64,000 bases of DNA, taken from positions 1,488,001 to 1,552,000 of the forward strand of contig NZ_WOTN01000002.1 of NCBI RefSeq assembly GCF_010993745.1, written 5' to 3'. The position numbers and the translations under genes are program-made. The notes under the pieces are model-generated. The model did no database searches and had not been told where the DNA came from. It worked only from the letters and a program-made list of their open reading frames with translations. Below, piece by piece: positions 1 to 8,954 of the stretch. This stretch comes from Fodinicola acaciae. Lineage in GTDB: Bacteria; Actinomycetota; Actinomycetes; Mycobacteriales; HKI-0501. Numbering within the stretch: the first letter of the stretch is position 1; each line of letters begins with the position of its first letter.

Positions 1-416
1 CAGGCCAGCGGCAGCTCGACCAGCGCCAGTACGCGCCACCGCGGCATGCCGATGCCCTGTGCGGCCTCGGTCATCGCCGGGTCGACACCGCGCAGGCCGA
101 CGACCGTGTTGCGGACGATCGGCAGCAGCGCGTAGAGCACCAACGCGGTGACCGTCGGCCGTACGCCCAACCCGAGGAACGGGATCAGCAGGCCGAGCAA
201 CGCGAACGAGGGGAAGGTCAGGATCGTGCTGGTGCTGGCCACCGCGATGTTGGTCAGCCGCTCGCTGCGGTAGACCAGGATGCCGATCGCGACGGCGATG
301 ACGATGGCCAGCAGCATGCTCTGCGCGACCGCGCTGGCATGCATGGTGCTGTCGAAGATGAGCTGTTGGGAGCGGGATGTCAGATAACCCCAGAATTCCC
401 CCAGAAAACCGCTCAT
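1..416 (-). CDS. Glycine betaine/choline-type ABC transporter permease, C-terminus outside window
   Basis: Only the first ~138 codons are present; the gene runs off the left edge. The ATG is at 416 on the minus strand. The peptide has two hydrophobic segments, an early one around AVAQSMLLAIVIAVAIG and a second through LTFPSFALLGLLIPFLG, and then the EAA-loop region (GLRGVDPAMTEAAQGIGMPR), typical of OpuBB/OpuCB/ProW permeases that import compatible solutes or choline. Family knowledge suggests partner ATPase, second permease and binding-protein genes beyond the edge. The gene is transcribed away from clpS, so 417-591 is a divergent promoter region. Substrate is inferred from family only. Confidence 0.85.
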   Translation of the reverse strand, partial: MSGFLGEFWGYLTSRSQQLIFDSTMHASAVAQSMLLAIVIAVAIGILVYRSERLTNIAVASTSTILTFPSFALLGLLIPFLGLGVRPTVTALVLYALLPIVRNTVVGLRGVDPAMTEAAQGIGMPRWRVLALVELPLA

Positions 417-591
417 CGGAGTTTTTCCATTGTCCGTATGCGCATATGCACCACCTCTGCTCGGTCGGGGGGTGTTTCGCACCCTAACGGCGTTGGTCCA
501 CCTTGTCGTGTCGAGTTGACCGCAAAACCAGTCGTAACCGGACATAGCAGGTGGCGAACCGGCGCTGCCGCACCGAGCGGCGGGTGGCACG

Positions 592-942
592 ATGGATCCG
601 ATGGCTACGTTTCCGCGGACAACCGCAACCGTTCCCGGCGCGCCGGCCGGTGCCACCGCGACCGCCGAGCCGGACGCCGTGGTCTTCGAGGACACCACCG
701 CCGAGGCCGACCCGCCGTGGCTCACCATCGTGTGGAACGATCCGGTCAACCTGATGTCCTACGTGACGTACGTGTTCCAGAAGGTTTTCGGCTATTCCAA
801 GCAGAAAGCGACCCGGTTGATGCTGGACGTCCACCAGAAGGGACGCGCCGTCGTGTCGCGCGGCAGCCACGACGAGATGGAGGCCGACGTGGCGAAGCTG
901 CACGCGTACGGCCTGTGGGCCACCGTCTCGCGGGACAGCTGA
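592..942 (+). CDS. clpS: ATP-dependent Clp protease adaptor ClpS
   Basis: ClpS binds the N-domain of ClpA/ClpC and delivers N-degron substrates. The 116-residue protein has a variable acidic/Ala-rich N-terminus, then the conserved core with [15 protein letters not shown] (the N-D-P loop that lines the N-degron pocket), [20 protein letters not shown] and the C-terminal GLWATV strand. ATG codons at 592 and 601 are both possible starts. The stop is directly followed by the GTG of the DUF2017 gene at 943, so the two are probably translationally coupled. The same pair lies next to mec-cysO-cysM in mycobacteria, which supports the call. Confidence 0.95.
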   Translation: MDPMATFPRTTATVPGAPAGATATAEPDAVVFEDTTAEADPPWLTIVWNDPVNLMSYVTYVFQKVFGYSKQKATRLMLDVHQKGRAVVSRGSHDEMEADVAKLHAYGLWATVSRDS

Positions 943-1536
943 GTGCTGGGTTTCCACCGCTCCGGTGAGCGGATCGTCGCGTACTTCGACGGCATCGAGG
1001 CCGAGGTGTTCCGGCACTTCGCCGGCCAGATGCTGATGCTGCTCGGCGCCGACCCGGACGACCCGGCGGCCAGTGGGGTGCCGGACCCGTTCGAGCAGCT
1101 GGCCGGGCTCGGCGAGGTGACCGAGCCGCCGGAGGACCCGGCGCTGCACCGGCTGCTGCCGGACGCGTACAAGGACGACCCGGAGGCCTCCGGCCGCGCG
1201 CGTGCCTTCACCGAGGACGCGCTGCGCGCCGGCAAGGTCGAGCGGATGCGGATGTTGTACGACGGCCTGCCCGAGGACGGCGGCGAGGTGTCGCTGACCG
1301 ACGAGCAGGCCGACGGCTGGCTGCGTGCGCTGACCGACCTGCGGCTGGTGTTGGCCGTACGCCTGGAGATCGAGGACGACGAGACGGCCGAGGAACGGCT
1401 GGAGGACGCCTTCGCCTCCGCCGACCAGGCAGTCGCCGGCACCGCCGCCATGTACCAGTACGCCGGCCTGCTGTCCGAGACGCTGGTGTCGGCCCTGATG
1501 GGGACGACTCCCGACTTCTCCGACGACGACCTCTGA
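943..1536 (+). CDS. DUF2017 family protein
   Basis: A 197-residue acidic soluble protein with no signal peptide or membrane segment. The GTG start at 943 abuts the clpS stop. It corresponds in position and features (YFDGIEAEVFRHFAGQMLMLL, later DGWLRALTDLRLVLAVRLEI) to the DUF2017 protein that follows clpS across Actinobacteria. No biochemical function is established for the family. The fixed linkage to clpS suggests a role in proteolysis or its regulation, which is inference. A very long palindrome follows its stop (1544-1622) and probably ends the transcript. Confidence 0.85.
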   Translation: MLGFHRSGERIVAYFDGIEAEVFRHFAGQMLMLLGADPDDPAASGVPDPFEQLAGLGEVTEPPEDPALHRLLPDAYKDDPEASGRARAFTEDALRAGKVERMRMLYDGLPEDGGEVSLTDEQADGWLRALTDLRLVLAVRLEIEDDETAEERLEDAFASADQAVAGTAAMYQYAGLLSETLVSALMGTTPDFSDDDL

Positions 1537-1543
1537 CCCTCTG

Positions 1544-1622
1544 TCACGTACGGCGTGGTCGCATGGCCACCATGCGTGCGTCCAGCGCACGCATGGTGGC
1601 CATGCGACCAACCCGTACGTGA
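1544..1622. terminator. Family A palindrome, copy A1 (79 bp inverted repeat)
   Basis: Outer arms TCACGTACGG (1544-1553) and CCGTACGTGA (1613-1622) enclose perfect 24-bp inner arms (1557-1580 and 1586-1609), which contain GCATGGCCACCATGCGTGCG, around a 5-nt loop TCCAG. It starts a few bases after the DUF2017 stop and has no T-tract. The same 24-bp arms recur at 8362-8414, and the left arm recurs in tandem at 38161-38280. A terminator or 3'-end stabilising role is likely from its position; a dispersed repetitive element is equally compatible. Confidence 0.7.
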
Positions 1623-1678
1623 CGGTGTGTGTCACACGAGGGAGAGGGAGCAGGGGTGGGCCTGTAGCCTTGCGTGTT

Positions 1679-2113
1679 GTGCTGAAGCTGACGCGGCAGG
1701 TGTACGACGCGATCGTCGCGCACGCTCGTAAGGACCACCCCGACGAGGCGTGTGGGCTGGTCACCGGGCCGGCCGGCAGCGACCTGGCCGAGCGGGTGAT
1801 CCCGATGCTCAACGCCGAGCGGTCGCCGACCTTCTACCGGTTCGACGACAACGAGTGGAACAGGGTCTATCAGCAGATCGACGACCGCGACGACGAGATC
1901 ACCGTGGTCTACCACTCGCACACGGCGACCGAGGCCTATCCGTCGCGTACGGACGTGAGCTATGCCGACGGCTATGCGCAGCTGCTGCCCAACCCGCACT
2001 ATGTGCTGGTCAGCACGCGTGACGCGGAGACCGTCGAGTTCCGCTCGTACCGGATCGTGGCCGGCGAGGTCACCGAGGAAGACGTCGAGATCACGGAATC
2101 ATCCGACACCTGA
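1679..2113 (+). CDS. mec: Mec-like JAMM/MPN metallopeptidase (CysO-cysteine hydrolase)
   Basis: M67-family zinc peptidase that in M. tuberculosis releases cysteine from the C-terminus of the sulfur carrier CysO. The JAMM signature is complete: the Glu of HPDEACGLV, then YHSHTATEAYPSRTDVS (H-x-H, seven residues, S-x-x-D). I chose GTG at 1679 because the homologous N-terminus starts at the LKLTRQVYDAIVAHA segment; TTG 1670 is an alternative, and the frame stays open upstream to 1619. Gene order mec-cysO-cysM supports the specific function rather than a generic deubiquitinase-like role. Confidence 0.9.
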   Translation: MLKLTRQVYDAIVAHARKDHPDEACGLVTGPAGSDLAERVIPMLNAERSPTFYRFDDNEWNRVYQQIDDRDDEITVVYHSHTATEAYPSRTDVSYADGYAQLLPNPHYVLVSTRDAETVEFRSYRIVAGEVTEEDVEITESSDT

Positions 2114-2164
2114 GTGTTGTTGCCGCCTGTTAAGTAGTCCGAAAACCGAGGAGAACGACCGGCC

Positions 2165-3398
<1,234 letters not shown>

Positions 3399-3402
3399 CT
3401 TT

Positions 3403-3460
3403 TGCCGCAACGCCGCGTTACTGGCGCCAGCTGCCGGTAACGAGGCGTTGCGGCATTTTT
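3403..3460. terminator. Intrinsic terminator between cysM and the convergent peptidase gene
   Basis: TGCCGCAACGCC (3403-3414) pairs with GGCGTTGCGGCA (3444-3455), and an inner GTTACTGGC/GCCGGTAAC stem extends it. A T5 run follows on the plus strand (3456-3460). The minus-strand gene stops at 3460, so the same stem can serve both convergent transcripts. Confidence 0.85.
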
Positions 3461-4872
3461 CAGCAGGTGGTGCCGCGCGGTGGAAGGTGCCCGGTGGTGA
3501 GGTAGCTGTCGACATGCGCGATCACGCAGGTGTTACCGGTCGCGTAGAGCTCGTGACCCGCGCCGTCGTATCGGACGGTGGAGCTGCCGGGCACGCGTCC
3601 GACGATGCGTGCGGCCACCGCGTAATCGCTCCAACTTCCGACGCCGAGCAGCGGCGCCAGACCGGCCGGCAGCGGCGCCGGCGGTGCGCTGACGCCGACC
3701 GGCCAGCCGCTGCAGTACACCTGCCAGGTCAGCTGCGCCGCGCCTGCGAAGTTCGGGTCGATCCGGTTCAGCCGCGCCCTTTCGCTGGCATACCGCGCAT
3801 AGTCCGGCCGCGGCCAGTCGCGGCATTCCGAGGTCGGATAGCCGTTCGGATACGGGTGTGCCGGATCGACGACGAAGCCGGACGGATCGCCGGCCGTGGT
3901 CCGCTGGATGGCGGTGGCCAGCCTCGTCCAGTCTGCCGGGCCGGCGGCGAACTTGACCGCGTCGCTGGCCAGTTCCTGAAGCGTGCTGCCGTCGAAGTGC
4001 GACCCGTTGGGGCCTGGCAACGGCTTGCGGTCGGCGTCGCGTACGGCTCGCTGCCACTGGCCCGCGATGTCCTGGCCGTGCATGGCGCAGGTCGCGGTTT
4101 TCCCGCACCAGCCGGTGAACCGCTGCCACGCCGGCAGGATGTCGGCGGTCGCCGCCTCTGTCGAGCGCCAGTAGTCGGCGCTGTGGTCGAGCGGTCCGTC
4201 GAGCACCATCGTGCGTACGCGGTTGGGAAACTTTTGCGCGTACACCTGGCCGTAGACGCTGCCGTACGAGCCCATGTAAAGGTTCAACTGGCCGGCCCCG
4301 AGCGCTGTCCGGATCGCTTCCATGTCGTGGACGTTGCTCGCGCTGTCCATGTGGTCGAGGATGTCCGGGTCCTGCGCGCGGCAGGCGTCGGCGACGGTGC
4401 GACTGTTGGCCTGTGCTTGGCGGAATTCCTTCGCGTCGCGAGGAAGTGGCGGCGTTCGGCGCAGCTCGACGGGGACCTTGGACAGGCAGCTGAGATCGAG
4501 CGACGGTTTGCTCAGCCCGGGATAGCCGCGTGGATCCCAGGTGACGACGTTCATTTTGTGTCGCAGTTTCTCGAACGGGAACGGGTCGATGGTCGTCTCG
4601 TAGTCACGCATGAACGAGATGCCGGCTGCGCCGGGGCCGCCGAAGTTGACCAGTACGGTGCCGGCGTCGGGGTCGTCGGCTTTGAGTCGTCCGAGCATGA
4701 GGGTGACCTTGCGGCCGTTGGGGTTGGACCAGTCCAGCGGTACGGTCAGCGGCGCGCATTGCATGCCGATCTTGCCGCCACCGCCAGGACAGTCGCCCCA
4801 GTCCAGCGACTGGTTCCGTACGGGTGTCACGAGTGCCGCGGCGAGCGCGGCGATGGCGAGGATTGTCTTCAT
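3460..4872 (-). CDS. Secreted tripeptidyl-aminopeptidase-like alpha/beta hydrolase (copy 1)
   Basis: A 470-residue S33/TAP-family serine hydrolase. A short signal peptide (MKTILAIAALAAALVTPV) precedes LDWGDCPGG, where the mature protein probably begins. The catalytic serine lies in LYMGSYGSVYGQVYAQ (G-S-Y-G), and the C-terminal TAP domain ends with YDGAGHELYATGNTCVI, which supplies the His. Relatives such as the Streptomyces Tap/Slp enzymes remove N-terminal tripeptides from secreted proteins. It starts 9 bp after the stop of a paralogue and is likely co-transcribed with it. The N-terminal ~105 codons are almost identical in DNA to the paralogue, whereas the remainder is clearly diverged. Confidence 0.88.
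   Translation of the reverse strand: MKTILAIAALAAALVTPVRNQSLDWGDCPGGGGKIGMQCAPLTVPLDWSNPNGRKVTLMLGRLKADDPDAGTVLVNFGGPGAAGISFMRDYETTIDPFPFEKLRHKMNVVTWDPRGYPGLSKPSLDLSCLSKVPVELRRTPPLPRDAKEFRQAQANSRTVADACRAQDPDILDHMDSASNVHDMEAIRTALGAGQLNLYMGSYGSVYGQVYAQKFPNRVRTMVLDGPLDHSADYWRSTEAATADILPAWQRFTGWCGKTATCAMHGQDIAGQWQRAVRDADRKPLPGPNGSHFDGSTLQELASDAVKFAAGPADWTRLATAIQRTTAGDPSGFVVDPAHPYPNGYPTSECRDWPRPDYARYASERARLNRIDPNFAGAAQLTWQVYCSGWPVGVSAPPAPLPAGLAPLLGVGSWSDYAVAARIVGRVPGSSTVRYDGAGHELYATGNTCVIAHVDSYLTTGHLPPRGTTC
4495..4810. repeat. Near-identical block shared by the two peptidase genes, copy 1
   Basis: Base-by-base reading finds one difference (4778 C versus 6206 T) over 316 bp between 4495-4810 and 5923-6238, at a constant offset of 1428. 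The block encodes the mature N-terminal region of both proteins. Flanking sequence in both directions is much more diverged, which is the footprint of gene conversion rather than a wholly recent duplication. Confidence 0.95.
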
Positions 4873-4881
4873 GCGATGGCC

Positions 4882-6306
4882 TCAGCAGGTTGTCGTCGCT
4901 GGTGGCAGCGAGCCGGTGATGAAATAGGTGTCGACGTGGTCGATCACGCAGGCGTTGCCCGTCGCGTAGAGCTCGTGGCCGTAGCCGTCGTGATAGATCA
5001 TCCGGCTGCCGGGCAGTTGCCGGATGATCCGATTGGTGGCCGGAAAGTCGCCCCAGGCGCCGACGCCGAGCACCGGTGGCAGGCCGGCTGGCAGCGGCCG
5101 CGGCGGATTGACCACCGATCCCGGCCAGCCGACGCAGCTCAGCGCGAACGGGATCATCGTGCCGGCCGCGCCGAGGTTGGGGTCGATCCGGTCCAGCCGT
5201 GCCGAGAGCGTGGCGTACTGCCGATAGTCGAGCCTGGGCCACTCATGGCATTCCGACACCGGATAACTGCTGATCGGGTACGGATGCGCCGGATCGGCCG
5301 CGAAGCCGGAGCCGTCGCCGGCCGTGCCATCCTTGATCGCCTTGGCGAATGGTGCCCATTCGGCGGGGCCGCCGCCGCGGATCATGACACCGGTGGCGAC
5401 CTCCTGGAGCGTGGAGCCGTCGAAGGCAGCGGTCGGTGACACCGGCAGCGCGTGGCGGTTGGCCCGCGCGATCAGACTCCGCCAGGTGGCCGACACGTTC
5501 CGCCCATGCAGCGCGCATGCCGTGTCGGCGGCGCACCAGTCGGCGAACCGATTCCAGCGGACCAGGTTGTCACCGGCGATTCGCTGCTGGGTCGACGCGT
5601 AGTCGGTGGTGTGGTCGCCCGTGCTGTCCAGCACCATCCGGCGGACTCGCATCGGATATTCGCGCGCGTACGACTGGCCGTAGACGCCGCCGTACGACCC
5701 CATGTAGAGGTCGATGTTGTCAATATGCAAGGCGTCGCGGATCGCGTCCATGTCACGAACGTTGGCCGCGGTGTGCATGTTGTCGAACAGTCCTGGGTCC
5801 TGCGGCCGACATGCGTCGGCGAGCGCCCGGCTGGTGGCCTGCTGCTTGCCGAATTCGGCCTGGTTGCGTGGCAAAGCCGGCATGCGCCGCGTCGTGTCTG
5901 GCAGTCGGGTGACGCACGACGAATCGAGCGACGGTTTGCTCAGCCCGGGATAGCCGCGTGGATCCCAGGTGACGACGTTCATTTTGTGTCGCAGTTTCTC
6001 GAACGGGAACGGGTCGATGGTCGTCTCGTAGTCACGCATGAACGAGATGCCGGCTGCGCCGGGGCCGCCGAAGTTGACCAGTACGGTGCCGGCGTCGGGG
6101 TCGTCGGCTTTGAGTCGTCCGAGCATGAGGGTGACCTTGCGGCCGTTGGGGTTGGACCAGTCCAGCGGTACGGTCAGCGGCGCGCATTGCATGCCGATCT
6201 TGCCGTCACCGCCAGGACAGTCGCCCCAGTCCAGCGACGAAACGCTCGTCGTCGGCGTCAAGACCGCCGCGGTGAGCGCCGCGGCGGCGAGAAGTTTGAT
6301 TATCAC
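4882..6306 (-). CDS. Secreted tripeptidyl-aminopeptidase-like alpha/beta hydrolase (copy 2)
   Basis: A 474-residue paralogue of the downstream gene with the same organisation: signal peptide (IIKLLAAAALTAAVLTP), LDWGDCPGGDGKIGMQC, nucleophile region LYMGSYGGVYGQSYA, and C-terminal DGYGHELYATGNACVI. I prefer GTG 6306 because it begins a compact signal peptide; an in-frame ATG at 6342 would add a charged 12-residue extension, and neither start has a strong ribosome-binding site. It is the first gene of a two-gene unit, divergent from the sensor kinase at 6438; the ~130 bp between them holds both promoters. Confidence 0.86.
   Translation of the reverse strand: MIIKLLAAAALTAAVLTPTTSVSSLDWGDCPGGDGKIGMQCAPLTVPLDWSNPNGRKVTLMLGRLKADDPDAGTVLVNFGGPGAAGISFMRDYETTIDPFPFEKLRHKMNVVTWDPRGYPGLSKPSLDSSCVTRLPDTTRRMPALPRNQAEFGKQQATSRALADACRPQDPGLFDNMHTAANVRDMDAIRDALHIDNIDLYMGSYGGVYGQSYAREYPMRVRRMVLDSTGDHTTDYASTQQRIAGDNLVRWNRFADWCAADTACALHGRNVSATWRSLIARANRHALPVSPTAAFDGSTLQEVATGVMIRGGGPAEWAPFAKAIKDGTAGDGSGFAADPAHPYPISSYPVSECHEWPRLDYRQYATLSARLDRIDPNLGAAGTMIPFALSCVGWPGSVVNPPRPLPAGLPPVLGVGAWGDFPATNRIIRQLPGSRMIYHDGYGHELYATGNACVIDHVDTYFITGSLPPATTTC
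5923..6238. repeat. Near-identical block shared by the two peptidase genes, copy 2
   Basis: Partner of 4495-4810. The similarity ends abruptly at the boundary with the signal peptide (after position 6238) and again just upstream of the ATCGAG motif at 5923. Confidence 0.95.
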
Positions 6307-6437
6307 GGCAACCAAGCTGCCGCACCGATCGTCGGGGCACATCGGAGCGCGAGCGGACGTCCGCCTCTGACCGTGGTCGGAGAAACCTCCGCCCCACGTC
6401 AGAGGCGGCAGCTGACCTCGGCGGATATCGTCGCCTG

Positions 6438-7541
6438 GTGACCGAACCGACCGGCCGCTCGCTGCGGATGCGCGAGCTGGTTGCTATCGACGCCGCGGTC
6501 GCGCTGGCGTACGCGCTGCTTTCGCCACTGTCGCCTGGCCCGCGGCCGGCCAGCTGGCTGACCTGGGTGGTGGTCGCCGCCCTGGCCGTCGCGATGGCGG
6601 CGCGGCGGCTCGCGCCGGTGCCGGTTTTCCTTGCCACCTTTACGGTTTCCATCGGCGCCCACTTGGTCGGCGCGATCACCGACCCGTTCTTGGCGGCGGC
6701 GTACGTGCTCTATCTGGTGGCCGTGAATCGTCCTGGTCGGCACCGATGGCTGACCGTGACGGTTGCCGCGCTCAGCTTCGTCGGTCTGGTGTTGGCGCTG
6801 ATCAGCGGGGGTAGGGCGGTCGTCATCCAGATCGCCTGGGTGGTGCTCGGCGGGGTCGCGCTGGGGATGGCGTGGACGCTCGGCCGGCTGGTACGCGACC
6901 GGCGGCTGGCTCGGCGGCGCGCGGCCGAGCAGCTGGCTGAGCACGCGGTCGTGGACGAGCGACTGCGGATCGCGCGAGAGCTGCACGACATCGTGGCGCA
7001 CAGCATCGGCGTGATCGCGGTGAAGGCCGGTGTCGCCAACCACGTGATGCGCGTACGACCGGAGGAGGCCGAACACGCGTTGCGGGACATCGAGACGACC
7101 AGCCGCAGCGCGTTGACCGAGATGCGGCAGCTGCTCGGCCTGCTCCGCGGCCCCGATCCGGTGGAGCTGCCGAAGCTGTCCGCGCTGCCGGCGCTGGTCG
7201 AGCGTGCCGAGGCGGCCGGCGTACGCGTGCGGCTGGCGGTCGACGGCGTGGCGGAGCTGCCGGAGGGGTTGGAGCTGACCGTCTATCGGATCGTGCAGGA
7301 GGCGCTGACCAACGTCGCCAAGCACGCGGCGCCGACGTCATGCCAGGTCACGGTGGCTGGCGACGGCCGGCAGGTGCGGGTTTCGGTGACCGATGACGGC
7401 GTACGTGCCGGGCTCGGCGAGGATGGCCACGGGTTGGTGGGGATGCGTGAGCGCGTACTCATGTATGGCGGCACGTTCGCGGCCGGTCCACGTCCGGAAG
7501 GCGGCTTCTCGGTGAGCGCGCGGCTGCCGGTGCCGGCATGA
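6438..7541 (+). CDS. Two-component sensor histidine kinase, NarL-type (HisKA_3)
   Basis: A 367-residue membrane kinase. Roughly the first 150 residues form four to five hydrophobic helices with almost no extracytoplasmic domain. The dimerisation/phosphoacceptor motif ERLRIARELHDIVAHSIG follows, with His near residue 183. The ATPase domain shows the N-box EALTNVAKHA and the G-box GEDGHGLVGMRERV. A GTG at 6438 is taken as start; ATG 6468 (MRELVAIDAA) is possible. The stop overlaps the regulator start by ATGA. The short loops fit an intramembrane-sensing envelope-stress kinase, but the signal is unknown. Confidence 0.9.
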   Translation: MTEPTGRSLRMRELVAIDAAVALAYALLSPLSPGPRPASWLTWVVVAALAVAMAARRLAPVPVFLATFTVSIGAHLVGAITDPFLAAAYVLYLVAVNRPGRHRWLTVTVAALSFVGLVLALISGGRAVVIQIAWVVLGGVALGMAWTLGRLVRDRRLARRRAAEQLAEHAVVDERLRIARELHDIVAHSIGVIAVKAGVANHVMRVRPEEAEHALRDIETTSRSALTEMRQLLGLLRGPDPVELPKLSALPALVERAEAAGVRVRLAVDGVAELPEGLELTVYRIVQEALTNVAKHAAPTSCQVTVAGDGRQVRVSVTDDGVRAGLGEDGHGLVGMRERVLMYGGTFAAGPRPEGGFSVSARLPVPA

Positions 7542-8191
7542 TCCGGGTCCTCGTGGCCGACGACCAGGCCCTGTTGCGCGGCAGTTTTCGCGTACTCATC
7601 GACACAGCGGGGGATCTGGTCTCGGTCGGCGAGGCGGTGACCGGCGCGGAGGCGGTGGCGCTCGCGCGGCAGGACCGGCCGGACGTCGTACTGATGGACG
7701 TACGCATGCCGGAGATGGACGGCATCGAGGCGACCAGGCTGATCTGCGCCGAGCTGCCGGACGTGCGCGTGCTGATCCTGACGATGTTCGACCTGGACGC
7801 GTCGGTGTTCGCGGCGCTGCACGCCGGCGCGAGCGGCTTTCTGCTCAAGGACACGCCGCCGGCCGAGCTGCTGGAGGCCATCCGCGTGGTCGCCGCCGGC
7901 GACTGCCTGCTGGCACCGAGCGTCACGCGGCGCTTGATCGCCGAGTTCGTACGGATGCCCGCCCGGCAGGTCGCTGGTCTGTCCGGTGTCACCGACCGCG
8001 AACGCGAGGTCTTGGCGCTGATCGCACGCGGCCTGTCCAACACCGAGATCGCCACCCAACTGGGCGTCGGCATCGGCACGGTGAAGACGCACGTCGGCCA
8101 CCTCCTGGCCAAGCTCGCCGCCCGCGACCGAGCCCAACTCGTCATCACCGCGTACGAAACCGGCCTGGTCACCCCCAAGGCGCGCCACTAA
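7538..8191 (+). CDS. Two-component response regulator, NarL/LuxR family
   Basis: 217 residues. The receiver domain has the acidic pair (VLVADDQALL), the phosphoacceptor Asp54 (VLMDVRMPEMDG), and the switch and lysine residues in LTMFD and FLLKDTPP. The C-terminal HTH reads LTDREREVLALIARGLSN followed by TEIATQLGVGIGTVKTHV. It is coupled to its kinase by a 4-bp overlap. A family B element starts 2 bp after the stop. Targets are not evident; the neighbouring divergent peptidase operon is one candidate. Confidence 0.93.
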   Translation: MIRVLVADDQALLRGSFRVLIDTAGDLVSVGEAVTGAEAVALARQDRPDVVLMDVRMPEMDGIEATRLICAELPDVRVLILTMFDLDASVFAALHAGASGFLLKDTPPAELLEAIRVVAAGDCLLAPSVTRRLIAEFVRMPARQVAGLSGVTDREREVLALIARGLSNTEIATQLGVGIGTVKTHVGHLLAKLAARDRAQLVITAYETGLVTPKARH

Positions 8192-8192
8192 C

Positions 8193-8304
8193 TACCCGCT
8201 ACAGCTCGAAACTGTCGTACCCTCCTGCCAATCTGGGCCCCCACCCAGATCGGGCGGGGGGTGGGTTCGCGTGGCAACTTACCTAAGTTCGGAGTTGATC
8301 TTGA
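8193..8304 (+). repeat. Family B intergenic element, copy B1
   Basis: Begins with TACCCGCTACAG directly after the regulator stop, continues through GAAACTGTCGTACCC and CCAATCTGGG, a hairpin of CCCCCACCC with GGGCGGGGG, and ends near GTTGATCTTG. Copies with the same order occur at 26803-26914, 35095-35204 and, inverted, 38311-38392. ATCTGGG/CCCAGAT offers a second, mutually exclusive hairpin. A short piece resembling family C (AGCGCTAAATGTC) follows at 8328-8340. Confidence 0.85.
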
Positions 8305-8361
8305 GCGGCGCCGCGTAGCGCGGATGTAGCGCTAAATGTCACTTTTGCGCGGTTGGTTTTT

Positions 8362-8414
8362 GGTCGCATGGCCACCATGCGTGCGTCAAACGCACGCATG
8401 GTGGCCATGCGACC
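8362..8414. repeat. Family A palindrome, copy A2
   Basis: Perfect 24-bp arms (8362-8385 and 8391-8414) identical to the inner arms of A1, around the loop TCAAA. It lies 26 bp beyond the stop of the minus-strand membrane-protein gene at 8441, so it may terminate that transcript. Confidence 0.85.
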
Positions 8415-8440
8415 ATCCGGTCGGCGGCCGGCTGGGGGAG

Positions 8441-8908
8441 TTATGCGGCGAAGACGAAGCCGAAGTAGATGAGCAGGATGAGGCTCGAGGCGCCGAGCAG
8501 GATGTAGGGCACCTTGTCGCGGGTGATGGTGACCAGGGCGGCGATCGCCAGGGCGATGCCGAGGAGCCCGCAGATCGGGGTCATGACGAGTACGGCCGTC
8601 ATGCCGCCGCGGCCGCTGAGCTGCAGCATGACCATCGCGGCAGCGGTCACCAGGCCGACGAGGGTCACCGCGAGGGCCCACAACGTGACGCCGATCAGCT
8701 TGAGCGGCTCCGGTCGTACGTCGTCGTCACCGAGCAGAGGATGGACGGCCGGTGGTGTGATCGGCGCCGGCGTGACCCGAGCGGTGCCGGCGGCTGGAGC
8801 GGCGAACTTCTCGGCTCTGTCCGGCTTGACCAGACTGACCTTCGACTCGGCGTCCTGTGTGCTGTCGAGGGGCGCAGAAGGGGAACTTTCGGTCGAGAGG
8901 TACGTCAT
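8441..8908 (-). CDS. Hypothetical membrane protein, three predicted helices
   Basis: 155 residues. A ~70-residue hydrophilic, Pro/Ala-rich cytoplasmic N-terminus precedes three hydrophobic segments (LIGVTLWALAVTLVGLVTAA, a TAVLVMTPICGLLGIALAI segment, and VPYILLGASSLILLIYFGF). I chose ATG 8908 (MTYLSTESS) because GAGG lies at ribosome-binding distance; ATG 8917 is an alternative. I do not recognise a family. It is transcribed divergently from murI. The layout resembles small actinobacterial integral membrane proteins of unknown role. Confidence 0.7.
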   Translation of the reverse strand: MTYLSTESSPSAPLDSTQDAESKVSLVKPDRAEKFAAPAAGTARVTPAPITPPAVHPLLGDDDVRPEPLKLIGVTLWALAVTLVGLVTAAAMVMLQLSGRGGMTAVLVMTPICGLLGIALAIAALVTITRDKVPYILLGASSLILLIYFGFVFAA

Positions 8909-8954
8909 AGTCCTCATTGTGCCTGTGTTCGGGCTGAACACCAGTTAGGCACAC

